From the NCBI GenBank assembly GCA_964450355.1, contig CAYVDH010000001.1:8679-72678 (forward strand): DNA of 64,000 nucleotides, read 5' to 3'. A program made the position numbers and the translations under genes. The stretch is from CAYVDH01 sp964450355 (lineage in GTDB: Bacteria; Bacteroidota; Bacteroidia; NS11-12g; UBA955). The notes under the pieces are model-generated. The model was not told the origin of the DNA. It saw nothing but the letters and a program-made list of their open reading frames with translations, and did not search any database. This document shows, piece after piece, positions 16,680-25,641 of the stretch. The stretch's first letter is position 1. Every line of letters starts with the position of its first letter.

Positions 16680-17311
16680 AATTGCAAGTATTTAATGGTT
16701 ATTCCTTGCTCTCTCCACATCCTTTCATAATACGTTTTAATTTTTAATTCATCGGGCATCGGGTCTAAATCATCAATATTCATTACTACTTGTGTTATTT
16801 GTATGTTTTTGTCTTTGATGTTTTGAAGTGAGTAATTGAATAAAAAATCACTGTCTGTTTTCAAATTAATTTTCTTTTCAACACCTAAAATCGTTTTGTA
16901 TTTATCTAAGTATTTATCGCTAGTAAGCCTTTGTTTCTCTCTGGGTTTTTGAGGTTGTGGATCGGGGAAAGTAATCCAAATTTCCTCCACTTCTCCATAC
17001 TCAAAATAATCAGTTAAAAAATCAATTTGAATCCTTAAAAAGGCAACATTTGACCTGTTTGATTCTATGGCTGTTTTAGCCCCCAACCACATTCTTGAAG
17101 TTTTAACATCTATGCCTATAAAATTTTTATCAGGATACAATTCAGCTAATCCTAGGGTGTATTCACCTCTGCCACACGCCAGCTCTAAAACAATGGGATG
17201 ATTGTTTTTAAACACCTCACTTTTCCATTTTCCTTTTAACTGGTTTCTAGCATCGAAAGTATTAGTAAAATTTTGATATTCGTTGAATTTTTTTAATTTG
17301 TTTTTTGGCAT
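16667..17311 (-). CDS. trmB: tRNA (guanine-N7-)-methyltransferase
   Basis: 214 residues. Methylates G46 of tRNA with S-adenosylmethionine. Motifs: PIVLELACGRGEYTLGLA (SAM-binding motif I), NFIGIDVKTSRMWLGAK, WITFPDPQPQKPREKQRLTS (family signature with the catalytic Asp) and the C-terminal TYYERMW. The start was set at the ATG at 17311 (MPKNKLKKFNEYQ) rather than 17338, since the longer version would translate the promoter element TACCTTTG. It is convergent with the TrpF-like gene, overlapping by 13 bases. Confidence 0.95.
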   Translation of the reverse strand: MPKNKLKKFNEYQNFTNTFDARNQLKGKWKSEVFKNNHPIVLELACGRGEYTLGLAELYPDKNFIGIDVKTSRMWLGAKTAIESNRSNVAFLRIQIDFLTDYFEYGEVEEIWITFPDPQPQKPREKQRLTSDKYLDKYKTILGVEKKINLKTDSDFLFNYSLQNIKDKNIQITQVVMNIDDLDPMPDELKIKTYYERMWREQGITIKYLQFQFI

Positions 17312-17322
17312 GTATTCAGCAG

Positions 17323-17330
17323 CAAAGGTA
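17323..17330 (-). promoter_or_regulatory. -7 promoter element of trmB
   Basis: Minus strand TACCTTTG, a perfect TAnnTTTG match, 11 bases upstream of the ATG at 17311. It decides the start codon, because the longer frame would include it. Confidence 0.6.
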
Positions 17331-17366
17331 ATTAACAACTACTCATTTTTAAAATTGAAATAAAAA

Positions 17367-17954
17367 TCAATACACTTTGTATTTAGTTCTTTTTACCAAT
17401 TGTTTTAAAACATGGTCATATTTAATTTTATTTTTATTTAATTTCACTTTTTTAGGTAATGCCATAGGCAAATAAACAGCATAGAACAACAACCCTGATG
17501 TAAAGCTTGCAACATAAGTTGTTTTATCTTCTCTTGACAAAAAATATCCATCACCGGTTTGAAATGTGCCTATACCTGATATTAGACCTGAACAAAGAAC
17601 AATTAAACCTCCTTTCAGTCCATTTTTATCCCTGTTAATTTTTAAGCTTGTGATATTTTTAAAATAAAACTTTCTAAAAATAACTACATTTAACTTAGCT
17701 GTATCTATCTTTTTAGGATTCACATTGCACACCACTATACCATTGCTATCAATTTGGTACAAATAAGCTAAATATGGCCTCTGATTGTGTAATATTTTAG
17801 CTGTTTTAATGTGAACTTTATACACTTTTTTATATTCAAATACATGACAACTTAGTGAGTCATTGTCTTTAGTTACCACTTTAAATGACTGACCTTTCAC
17901 ATTGAACAAACTCAACAACGACAACACTAACAACAAAGCCAATGAGTTATTCAT
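17367..17954 (-). CDS. exported protein of unknown function
   Basis: 195 residues with a signal peptide (LALLLVLSLLSLFNVKGQ) and a hydrophobic stretch near the C-terminus (VASFTSGLLFYAVYLPMALP). The middle part (KVVTKDNDSLSCHVFEYKKVYKVHIKT) is beta-rich and basic. No family recognised. Its first 8 bases overlap the end of the MenE-like gene, so it is the last gene of that operon. Confidence 0.6.
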   Translation of the reverse strand: MNNSLALLLVLSLLSLFNVKGQSFKVVTKDNDSLSCHVFEYKKVYKVHIKTAKILHNQRPYLAYLYQIDSNGIVVCNVNPKKIDTAKLNVVIFRKFYFKNITSLKINRDKNGLKGGLIVLCSGLISGIGTFQTGDGYFLSREDKTTYVASFTSGLLFYAVYLPMALPKKVKLNKNKIKYDHVLKQLVKRTKYKVY

Positions 17955-18927
17955 TTATTAACTTATTTATTTTTAATCTATCCACCTTTCCACCTTCGTT
18001 CATTGGAATTTCATCTATACAAATTATTTCTTTTGGCACTATGTATGGGTTTATTTTTTTTAGAAAATACAAATCATCTGTTGTCAAGTTGATTTTTGAA
18101 TCATGCACAAGCACTATCTTATTTCCAAGCACTTCATCTTTCTTACTGCTTATTGCCATGTTTTCTTTTAAATTCATTTCTTTGTAAATCAAACTTTCTA
18201 TCCATTCGGGATGAAATTTCAAACCTCCTGTATTGATTACAAAATCAAGCCTTCCCAACACTTCAAACTCTCTTGAACTTAGGCAATTTACTAAATCAGT
18301 TGTAACAAGTTCTTGATTGTAAAAAGGAACATTTAGTACGGCTTCTCCACTCTCACCTTGTCGGATGCTTACCTCATCAAAACAAGTAAAATATCCATCC
18401 TTTTTTATCTCCTTATAGGCAATATGAGAATAGGTTTCGGTCATTCCGTAAGTATGAAAAATGCTTACACCATCATATTCTTCACTTTTTAATTCATTCA
18501 ATAACCTAGGATTAATATCAGCCCCCCCTATCAACACTTTTTTCAATTTATTAAACCTCAATCTCGATTCCTTTTCATTCAATATATAATGAAGCTGTTG
18601 AGGAGTGAATGAACAAACAGTTGCATTTGTATCTTTCAACAAAGGATTTAAACCAGGCTCTGCAATTTCAATGTCCACTCCCCATACTTTTGCTCTAACT
18701 AATTGCATAATCCCTCCTACTTTATTTAATGGCAAACAACACAAAATTTTATCTGAAGTATTTACTGATAAAAACTTTGCAGTATTCATAGCGCTCCACT
18801 TCATCCATTGTTTATGAAGTATAATCTCTTTTTGATTTCCAGTGCTTCCCGATGTCTTAATTATCCATTCATGCGAAGCATCATCGTCCCAAAAAACATG
18901 AAAAGATTTTATTGCATCATCATTCAT
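17947..18927 (-). CDS. menE: AMP-binding ligase, probable o-succinylbenzoate-CoA ligase
   Basis: 326 residues. Adenylate-forming enzyme with the phosphate loop IKTSGSTGNQKEIIL at about residues 23-37, the A5-like motif IFHTYGMTETYSHIAYK at about 155-171, and the A7-A8 region LGRLDFVINTGGLKFHPEWIES. The C-terminal catalytic lysine is plausible in GGKVDRLKINKL. This short form is typical of Bacteroidota MenE, which activates o-succinylbenzoate in menaquinone synthesis. No other men genes are adjacent, so substrate assignment rests on family resemblance. Its start touches the stop of the aminotransferase gene. Confidence 0.8.
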   Translation of the reverse strand: MNDDAIKSFHVFWDDDASHEWIIKTSGSTGNQKEIILHKQWMKWSAMNTAKFLSVNTSDKILCCLPLNKVGGIMQLVRAKVWGVDIEIAEPGLNPLLKDTNATVCSFTPQQLHYILNEKESRLRFNKLKKVLIGGADINPRLLNELKSEEYDGVSIFHTYGMTETYSHIAYKEIKKDGYFTCFDEVSIRQGESGEAVLNVPFYNQELVTTDLVNCLSSREFEVLGRLDFVINTGGLKFHPEWIESLIYKEMNLKENMAISSKKDEVLGNKIVLVHDSKINLTTDDLYFLKKINPYIVPKEIICIDEIPMNEGGKVDRLKINKLINE

Positions 18928-20199
18928 TTATTTAGAGAGAAATACATCTACTTCTTTTAAAAAGGCATCAATTTCTTTTGTGTTATTATAGATGTGAGTA
19001 GATACTCTTAAACAATTGATTTCATTTTCAGCTACAAACCTTGTCACAATATTATTTTCTGTGCATTGGTTATGCAAATCGGACATGGATTTATCTTTTA
19101 TTTTAAAAGAAATTTGGGCAGCTTTTGAAATGGCTTCTGTAGGAGTTAACATGTCTATGTTTTTATTTAACTTCATTAAATTTTCTTGAAGATAATTGGA
19201 CAAATATTTCACTCTTTTTTCAATCAACTCTTTGCCAATGTTGTTTTGAAACTCTATGCACTTTTCAATCCCTTTGAACAACGCAGCATTTTGAGTTCCG
19301 TAGAAATACCTATGACCATTATCTACATAACCTTTTAAAATTGGTGGCTTAGTTAGCATATCCCAACCTGTATCAAACCCGCCACCGCCATAATAAGCTT
19401 GCAATTTATTTCTTTTTTCTTCAGACACAAATAAAAACCCAGTTCCTTTGGGACCTAACATCCATTTATGACAACAGCCTGCATAAAAATCACACCCTAT
19501 GTCTTTTAAATCTATTTGTAACATCCCTGGAGGATGAGCTCCATCTATCAACGAAAAAATATTTTTATCTTTTGCTAGTTTGCAAATTTCTTTAACCGGT
19601 AGCACTTGACCGATAGTGCATGGAATATGAGGCAAACTAATGACTTTTGTTCTTTTAGTGATGGCTTGTTTCACTATATTCAATGTCTCTTCAGCCGTTT
19701 TACCTAAATGAATCACCTTCAATTTAATGCCGTGTAATTTGGCCCTATTAAGCCAAGGAGTAGCATGTCCCACATGTTCATGAGTAGAAATTATGACTTC
19801 ATCTCCCTTTTTTAACTTCAAACCCCAACACACCACATTGATTCCTTCGGTAACATTCCTCATCAAACTTATTTCAGAATCTTTACTACCTAAAAATTTG
19901 GACAAACTATTAATAGCATAATCCTCATAACCACCATATCTACCTTGAGTTTCAATGTTTAACATCTCGTTTTGCACTTCATTTAACACTGGATAAGGCG
20001 ATGGTCCCATGGTTCCATTATTTAAATAAATTTTACTGCTTCTAAGAGGAAACAATTTTCTTACTGCGTTCCAATACTCTTCAGTATCTATTGGTTTTTC
20101 AGGCAATTCATTTGCCCCAAAAGAATTAGGCATGGACAGTGAAAAAGCCCCTGTAAGTAATGCTGTTTTTTTTAAAAAATCCCTTCTGTTTGTTGTCAT
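18928..20199 (-). CDS. Tat-exported class V aminotransferase family protein
   Basis: 423 residues. PLP-dependent fold type I enzyme of the isopenicillin-N epimerase/cysteine-desulfurase-like group. N-terminal twin-arginine signal NRRDFLKKTALLTGAF, so it is probably exported folded. Features: IYLNNGTMGPSPYPVL, EVIISTHEHVGHATPWL, SLIDGAHPPGMLQIDL (PLP-binding Asp) and FYAGCCHKWMLGPKGTGFL, where the lysine of HKW should hold PLP. The substrate is unknown. It sits without spacing between the nucleotidyltransferase and MenE-like genes. Confidence 0.88.
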   Translation of the reverse strand: MTTNRRDFLKKTALLTGAFSLSMPNSFGANELPEKPIDTEEYWNAVRKLFPLRSSKIYLNNGTMGPSPYPVLNEVQNEMLNIETQGRYGGYEDYAINSLSKFLGSKDSEISLMRNVTEGINVVCWGLKLKKGDEVIISTHEHVGHATPWLNRAKLHGIKLKVIHLGKTAEETLNIVKQAITKRTKVISLPHIPCTIGQVLPVKEICKLAKDKNIFSLIDGAHPPGMLQIDLKDIGCDFYAGCCHKWMLGPKGTGFLFVSEEKRNKLQAYYGGGGFDTGWDMLTKPPILKGYVDNGHRYFYGTQNAALFKGIEKCIEFQNNIGKELIEKRVKYLSNYLQENLMKLNKNIDMLTPTEAISKAAQISFKIKDKSMSDLHNQCTENNIVTRFVAENEINCLRVSTHIYNNTKEIDAFLKEVDVFLSK

Positions 20200-21192
20200 T
20201 TAATTAAAATTTATTTCGGCACTATCACCTAAGTTTAAACTGTGAACTGTCCCTTGCAAACAGGCATCATTTCCAATCAAGGAATTGCTTAATACTGCAT
20301 TATTAATTTCAGCCATTGGTCCAATGATGGATTCTTTGATAATGGATGAGTTAATGATGGCATGCTCACCAATGCTGACATTTGGCCCAATAATGCAATT
20401 CTTTATTCTACTCCCTTTACCTATATGCACTGGTTGAATGATGATGTTTGTTGAAGCAATTTCTTTATCAACAATTATCTCTGGATTTCGTTTTAAAAGC
20501 AGTTCATTTGTTTGTAATAATATTTCTTTTTTACCACAATCGAACCAAGTCTCAACAGGAAACGAATTAAACACATACCCCATGGAAATCATGCACATCA
20601 ATGCATCGGTTAAATGAAATTCATTTTGAGTTTTGATGTTGTTTTCTATGTTTGATTCTATGCATTTTAACAATTGTTCTGTTTCTTTTACTTTATAAAT
20701 ACCTACCAAAGCTAAATTAGATTTTGGAATACTGGGTTTTTCCACCAATTTGGTTATTACATTTTGTTCATTTATTTCAGCTACACCAAACTGCCTTGGA
20801 TCATCTACTTTTTTAACCCCTAATGTGGAGTGAGGCGATTGAATAATCTCTTTCCAATTCACCTCACAAATAGAATCCCCTAGAATTATTAACAATTCGT
20901 CATTTATTATTTTATCTTTAGCTAACCATATCGCATGTCCTGTTCCTTTACCAGATGTTTGAATGACAAATTCAGTGTTAATTTCAGGGTAATTTTGTGT
21001 AATGTATTGTTCTATTTTATCGCCTAAATAACCTATGATAAAAACAATGTCTTTAATTCCTGCATGAACCAACTGATCTACTATATGACCAATAATGGGC
21101 TTACCAGCCACAGGGATTAAAGACTTGGGCTGAGTGTGAGTATGTGGCCTTAGTCTTGTACCAATACCAGCTACTGGAATTACTGCTTTCAT
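20200..21192 (-). CDS. sugar nucleotidyltransferase with hexapeptide-repeat tail
   Basis: 330 residues. The N-terminal domain is an NTP-transferase (RmlA/GlmU/mannose-1-phosphate guanylyltransferase-like): AVIPVAGIGTRLRPHTHTQP at 3-22 and PKSLIPVAGKPIIGHIVDQL. After about residue 245 come left-handed beta-helix hexapeptide units (IVDKEIASTNIIIQPVHIGK and onward to the end). It could make dTDP-glucose, UDP-GlcNAc or GDP-mannose; the sequence alone does not say. It is the first gene of a four-gene run with almost no gaps and has a clear promoter. Confidence 0.85.
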   Translation of the reverse strand: MKAVIPVAGIGTRLRPHTHTQPKSLIPVAGKPIIGHIVDQLVHAGIKDIVFIIGYLGDKIEQYITQNYPEINTEFVIQTSGKGTGHAIWLAKDKIINDELLIILGDSICEVNWKEIIQSPHSTLGVKKVDDPRQFGVAEINEQNVITKLVEKPSIPKSNLALVGIYKVKETEQLLKCIESNIENNIKTQNEFHLTDALMCMISMGYVFNSFPVETWFDCGKKEILLQTNELLLKRNPEIIVDKEIASTNIIIQPVHIGKGSRIKNCIIGPNVSIGEHAIINSSIIKESIIGPMAEINNAVLSNSLIGNDACLQGTVHSLNLGDSAEINFN

Positions 21193-21197
21193 TTATA

Positions 21198-21227
21198 CAA
21201 ACTTACATAGTTTTTTAATTTATCAAA
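21198..21227 (-). promoter_or_regulatory. promoter of the nucleotidyltransferase operon
   Basis: Minus strand TTTG (21227-21224), 18 bases, TAAGTTTG (21205-21198). Full two-box match, 5 bases from the ATG at 21192, so the transcript is close to leaderless. Confidence 0.7.
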
Positions 21228-21313
21228 AAAAACATTTTACTTATCGTATAAATATTCATGATGGTCGATAAAATAAAAACCAATTACATTTATATTATTC
21301 CTTTGATTGATTT

Positions 21314-22222
21314 ATGTCAACAACCCCCATTTTAAGCATTGAAAACGTAAGCAAATTTTACACAAACAAAACTGCTTTAAATAAAGTAAGCATGACCGTT
21401 CCTAAAGGTGAAATATATGGATTGTTAGGTCCAAATGGCGCTGGAAAAACCACTTTGATTCGCATATTAAATCAGATTACACAACCAGACGAGGGTAAAG
21501 TGTTGTTTTACAACGAACCTTTGAGCAATAAACACATCAAATCTATTGGTTATTTGCCCGAAGAAAGAGGTTTATATAAAAAAATTAAAGTTCAAACACA
21601 GTTAGAATACTTTGCAAAACTTAGAGGGTTAAATCAAAAGGAAGCTAAATCCAGGGCTGAATTTTGGCTAAATGAAATGGGATTATTCGATATTAGAAAA
21701 AAGAAAATTGAAGAATTAAGCAAAGGAATGCAACAAAAAATTCAATTCATTGTTGCTGTTATCAATGAACCTGAACTGATTATTTTGGATGAACCTTTTA
21801 GTGGATTTGACCCTGTAAACGCTGAATTATTAACTCAAAAAATTCTTGATTTAAAAAAAAATGGTTCTACCATACTTTATTCTACTCACCGAATGGAAAG
21901 TGTTGAAAAACTATGTGATTCCATGGCATTAATTCATCAATCAGAAAAAATACTCGATGGAACACTCTCTGAAATCAAAAACAAATTTAAGAAAGACCAA
22001 TTCTCTCTATGCACAAAAGGATATTACACCCCTAGTAACTCTGAATTTAAAGTGTTAAATCAATCAGTTGATGAAATAGGCAACATCAATTACGAAATCG
22101 CTATTGGCAACCGAAACAACAATGAATTACTTACTGATGTTTGCCAACAAACTGAAATCATTTCTTTCAATCAATACATTCCAAGCATTAACGAAATCTT
22201 TATTCAATTGGTGACAAAATAA
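21314..22222 (+). CDS. ABC transporter ATP-binding protein, NatA-like
   Basis: 302 residues. Walker A LLGPNGAGKTTLIR at about 34-47, Q-loop near GYLPEERGLY, signature ELSKGMQQKIQF, and Walker B LIILDEPFSGFDP followed by the switch STHRM. A C-terminal extension of about 80 residues is typical of the NatA/DrrA group. It pairs with the permease 4 bases downstream. The exported substrate is unknown; NatAB of Bacillus extrudes sodium. Confidence 0.9.
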   Translation: MSTTPILSIENVSKFYTNKTALNKVSMTVPKGEIYGLLGPNGAGKTTLIRILNQITQPDEGKVLFYNEPLSNKHIKSIGYLPEERGLYKKIKVQTQLEYFAKLRGLNQKEAKSRAEFWLNEMGLFDIRKKKIEELSKGMQQKIQFIVAVINEPELIILDEPFSGFDPVNAELLTQKILDLKKNGSTILYSTHRMESVEKLCDSMALIHQSEKILDGTLSEIKNKFKKDQFSLCTKGYYTPSNSEFKVLNQSVDEIGNINYEIAIGNRNNNELLTDVCQQTEIISFNQYIPSINEIFIQLVTK

Positions 22223-22226
22223 CAAG

Positions 22227-23519
22227 ATGAAAAACATTTTACTCATATTAAAACACGAATACATTACTAGGGTTAGTAAAAAATCTTTTATAGTAATGAC
22301 GTTGATAGGTCCGCTGTTAATTGCATTGTTTTATGGCACCATTGCCATGATTGCCTATTATCAATTTGACAGCAGCAGTGCGAAACAAACTGCCATATTC
22401 GACCCTCATGCATCCATAAGCGACTCCATCACTTCCACTAAAACATTTACTTTTTCTCAAACAAATGACTTACAAAAAAGTAAAAAAGAGATTGAAAATG
22501 GCAATTTAGATTTTCTGATTACTATTGAAAATAAAATTGGCGACAGCATGACCTTGATTGCTAAAAAAAGCATTTCCATTTCTGACAAAAATGATTTAAA
22601 AGAGGTGTTAACACAACACCTTTTTAATCAAAATTTAAAACTAAGGGGGTTAAATTCTAATTTGATTGACAGCATTAAACCACACATTAAAATGAAAGAC
22701 AATTTAATCAGTGGTGAAGTTAGCGGAACTGAAATAAAATCAGGGATTGGCTATGTAGCGGCTATGATTATTTACATGTTTATATTCATGTATGGGGTTA
22801 TGATTATGAGAGGTGTAACTGAAGAAAAAAACAACCGAATAGTTGAAATCATCATTTCATCGGTTAAACCTTTTGAGCTGATGATGGGTAAAATTTTTGG
22901 AATTGCATTAGTTGGTATCACTCAGTTCATTGCTTGGATGATGCTGACAGGAATATTAACATCCATTATAAGCATTGCATTGGGTGTAGAACTTGGCAAT
23001 GACATTCAACAACAAATTCCAGTAAACGATATGAAACCAAGCGCCAATGAAATGGGCATGTTAAAAGACATCATTATCCAATTCAAAAGCATTAATTTTC
23101 TTAAAATCACTGTAGGATTTATTGTGTTTTTCTTTGGTGGATTTTTATTGTACAGTGCTTTATTTGCAGCTATTGGTAGTGCAGTAGATAGCGAAACCGA
23201 AACTCAACAATTCATGTTACCAGTATCCATGCCTTTGATATTTGGCCTTGTAATAGCTCAAATGGCTGTAATCAAAGATCCAAATGGAACCCTTGCTACC
23301 GTGTCTAGCATGATACCTTTTACATCTCCTGTCGTGATGATGGTAAGAATTCCATTTGATGTTTCGTGGACAGAAATAATCATATCTGCCATCATTTTGT
23401 TTTCTACTTTCGTGCTCGTAGTATGGATGGCAGCCAAAGTTTATCGAATTGGAATTTTAAGCTACGGCCAAAAAGCCAGTTATAAACAAATATGGAAATG
23501 GTTAATCAATAAAAATTAA
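22227..23519 (+). CDS. ABC-2 type permease, NatB-like
   Basis: 430 residues. The first membrane helix (FIVMTLIGPLLIALFYGTIAMIAYY) is followed by a periplasmic domain of about 130 residues and then six hydrophobic segments, the ABC-2/NatB topology. The conserved cytoplasmic EEKNNRIVEIIISSVKPFELMMGKI block begins near residue 198. It is the partner of the upstream ATPase. Confidence 0.9.
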   Translation: MKNILLILKHEYITRVSKKSFIVMTLIGPLLIALFYGTIAMIAYYQFDSSSAKQTAIFDPHASISDSITSTKTFTFSQTNDLQKSKKEIENGNLDFLITIENKIGDSMTLIAKKSISISDKNDLKEVLTQHLFNQNLKLRGLNSNLIDSIKPHIKMKDNLISGEVSGTEIKSGIGYVAAMIIYMFIFMYGVMIMRGVTEEKNNRIVEIIISSVKPFELMMGKIFGIALVGITQFIAWMMLTGILTSIISIALGVELGNDIQQQIPVNDMKPSANEMGMLKDIIIQFKSINFLKITVGFIVFFFGGFLLYSALFAAIGSAVDSETETQQFMLPVSMPLIFGLVIAQMAVIKDPNGTLATVSSMIPFTSPVVMMVRIPFDVSWTEIIISAIILFSTFVLVVWMAAKVYRIGILSYGQKASYKQIWKWLINKN

Positions 23520-23532
23520 TTTAATTCGCACA

Positions 23533-23715
23533 ATGAAATACTTATTATTAACCTTAATTACAGCAACTGCATTTTTTTCATGTACAAATTCAGCTAAAGA
23601 ACAAGAAGAAAAAAAACGCGACAGCATAGAAACAGTTGAAGACAAAAAAGTGGATCAGATTCTACAAAATGAAGATTCATTGATGGAAGCCAAACGCAAG
23701 GAATTAGGAATATAA
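23533..23715 (+). CDS. small lipoprotein
   Basis: 60 residues. A signal peptide ends in a lipobox (TATAFFSC), so the mature protein is only about 42 residues, highly charged with alternating Glu and Lys, and probably helical. It follows the permease gene by 13 bases, probably in the same operon. Family not recognised. The coding call rests on the clear lipobox and spacing. Confidence 0.6.
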   Translation: MKYLLLTLITATAFFSCTNSAKEQEEKKRDSIETVEDKKVDQILQNEDSLMEAKRKELGI

Positions 23716-23740
23716 CTTTCAATTTTAAAGGGAAAAGGCA

Positions 23741-23748
23741 TAAATTTG
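23741..23748 (+). promoter_or_regulatory. -7 promoter element of glyS
   Basis: TAAATTTG, a perfect TAnnTTTG match, with TTTC 20 bases upstream (from 23717). It covers the TTG at 23746 and so excludes that codon as the start of glyS. Confidence 0.65.
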
Positions 23749-23760
23749 CCCCTTTCAAAA

Positions 23761-25302
23761 ATGAATCCCGAAGAATTATTTAAAAATGTCATATCTCACA
23801 CTAAGGAGTATGGTTTTATTTTCCAATCCAGTGAAATTTACGATGGCTTAAGTGCTGTTTATGATTATGGTCAATTAGGAGTTGAACTAAAGAAAAACCT
23901 AAGAGAATATTGGTGGAAAAGCATGGTTCAAATGCATCAAAACATTGTTGGAATTGATGCCGCCATATTCATGCACCCTACTACTTGGAAAGCCAGCGGG
24001 CATGTGGATGCTTTTAACGACCCATTGATAGACAACAAAGACAGTAAAAAAAGATACAGAGCCGATGTATTAATAGAAGAGCACATTTCTAAAATTAGAG
24101 CAAAAGCAGACAAAGAAGTAGAAAAAGCTAAAAACAAATTTGGCGAATCTTTTGATGAAAGTTTATACAGGCAAACGAATACACGTGTACTAGAATATTC
24201 CCAAAAAGCCAACGACATTGAAAACCGATTTAAAAACGCTATACAAGACAACAACTTAGATGGAGTAAGACAGATAATAATAGATTGTGAAATTGTTTGC
24301 CCTATTTCAGGAACAAAAAACTGGACAGAGGTAAGACAATTCAATCTCATGTTTTCAACTCAAATGGGTTCTGTAAGTGAAGATTCTAACACCATTTATT
24401 TGAGACCAGAAACAGCACAAGGAATATTTGTCAATTATTTAAATGTTCAAAAATCTGGCAGAATGAAAATCCCTTTCGGTATAGCACAAACAGGGAAAGC
24501 ATTTAGAAACGAGATTGTAGCGCGCCAATTCATTTTCAGAATGAGGGAATTTGAACAAATGGAAATGCAGTTTTTTGTCAGACCAGGAACTGAAAACGAA
24601 TGGTACGAATATTGGAAAAACTTCCGAATGAAATGGCACTTAAGTCTTGGATTAGGGGAAAATAAATACAAATTTCACGACCATTTAAAATTGGCTCATT
24701 ATGCCAAAGCTGCTTGCGATATAGAATTTGATTTTCCGTTTGGTTTCAAAGAATTAGAAGGCATTCACAGCCGTTCCGACTTTGATTTAAAACAACACGA
24801 AGAGTTCAGTGGAAAAAAACTTCAATACTTCGACCCTGAATTAAACGAAAGTTATGTTCCATATGTAGTAGAAACATCCATAGGACTCGACAGATTATTT
24901 TTAGCAACTCTTTCTACTTCATTAAAAGAAGAAACCTTAGAAGATGGTAGTACAAGAACAGTTTTACAATTGCCATTTGCTTTAGCTCCATACAAAATAG
25001 CTATATTACCATTGGTAAAAAAAGATGGATTATCGGAGAAGGCAGAAGAAATATACAATGAATTAAAATACGATTTTAACTGTTATTTCGAAGAGAAAGA
25101 TGCTATTGGTAAACGGTATAGAAGGCAAGATGCCATGGGAACCCCTTATTGTGTTACCATCGATTACGACACCATGTCGGACAACACGGTTACTGTAAGG
25201 CATCGCGACACCATGGCGCAAGAAAGAATAAACATCAGCCAACTGAAGACATTGTTTTCAGAAAACTTGAGTTTAAATCAATTATTAAGAAAATTAAATT
25301 AA
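23761..25302 (+). CDS. glyS: glycyl-tRNA synthetase, single-chain type
   Basis: 513 residues. Class II synthetase of the alpha-2 (eukaryote/Bacteroidota) kind, charging tRNA-Gly. Motifs: IYDGLSAVYDYGQLGVELK near the N-terminus, motif 2 region FRNEIVARQFIFRMREFEQME, the acidic EMQFFVRPG segment, and motif 3 with SIGLDRLFLATLS. The anticodon-binding domain begins at about residue 410 (LAPYKIAILPLV). The start was set at the ATG at 23761 because the promoter element overlaps the earlier TTG. The stop shares bases with the convergent small gene. Confidence 0.96.
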   Translation: MNPEELFKNVISHTKEYGFIFQSSEIYDGLSAVYDYGQLGVELKKNLREYWWKSMVQMHQNIVGIDAAIFMHPTTWKASGHVDAFNDPLIDNKDSKKRYRADVLIEEHISKIRAKADKEVEKAKNKFGESFDESLYRQTNTRVLEYSQKANDIENRFKNAIQDNNLDGVRQIIIDCEIVCPISGTKNWTEVRQFNLMFSTQMGSVSEDSNTIYLRPETAQGIFVNYLNVQKSGRMKIPFGIAQTGKAFRNEIVARQFIFRMREFEQMEMQFFVRPGTENEWYEYWKNFRMKWHLSLGLGENKYKFHDHLKLAHYAKAACDIEFDFPFGFKELEGIHSRSDFDLKQHEEFSGKKLQYFDPELNESYVPYVVETSIGLDRLFLATLSTSLKEETLEDGSTRTVLQLPFALAPYKIAILPLVKKDGLSEKAEEIYNELKYDFNCYFEEKDAIGKRYRRQDAMGTPYCVTIDYDTMSDNTVTVRHRDTMAQERINISQLKTLFSENLSLNQLLRKLN

Positions 25303-25532
25303 TGCATTTCTAATGAACTAGATCTGGATTCTTCATTTAGAATGTTGATAACAGATACAGAAGGATTTTCTTTTATTTCATCCAATTCGTTTAAAGTTTG
25401 TAATGAATGATTATAAAAGTTTCTGAGTTCTTCATTTTCAGAAATTGCTTTTTGAATGGATGGAATCAATTGTTTATCCAATTCACCATACAAATACAAT
25501 AAGATGTCATTTTGAGTAAAATTTTGAGTCAT
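25299..25532 (-). CDS. small acidic protein, possibly anti-sigma-like
   Basis: 77 residues from the ATG at 25532. The sequence (NDILLYLYGELDKQLIPSIQ and following) resembles the N-terminal zinc-free anti-sigma-like domain that counts helices with an ILLYLYGEL core, but there is no membrane segment or CHxxC motif. It lies downstream of the ECF sigma gene on the same strand, separated by a terminator. Association with the sigma factor is plausible but unproven. Its stop overlaps that of glyS. Confidence 0.55.
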   Translation of the reverse strand: MTQNFTQNDILLYLYGELDKQLIPSIQKAISENEELRNFYNHSLQTLNELDEIKENPSVSVINILNEESRSSSLEMH

Positions 25533-25587
25533 AAGCTTTATTTTATAATTAAATAACGTAGATTGATGTTTGATATTGTATAAAAAC

Positions 25588-25618
25588 AAAAAAAGACAGA
25601 AAAATCTGTCTTTTTTTT
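25588..25618 (-). terminator. rho-independent terminator after the sigma factor gene
   Basis: Stem AGACAGA (25594-25600) with TCTGTCT (25605-25611), extended by A/T pairs, 4-base loop, and followed on the minus strand by a T-run. It starts about 24 bases after the sigma stop. Confidence 0.8.
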
Positions 25619-25641
25619 ATAATTATTTAATTTTCATTGAA

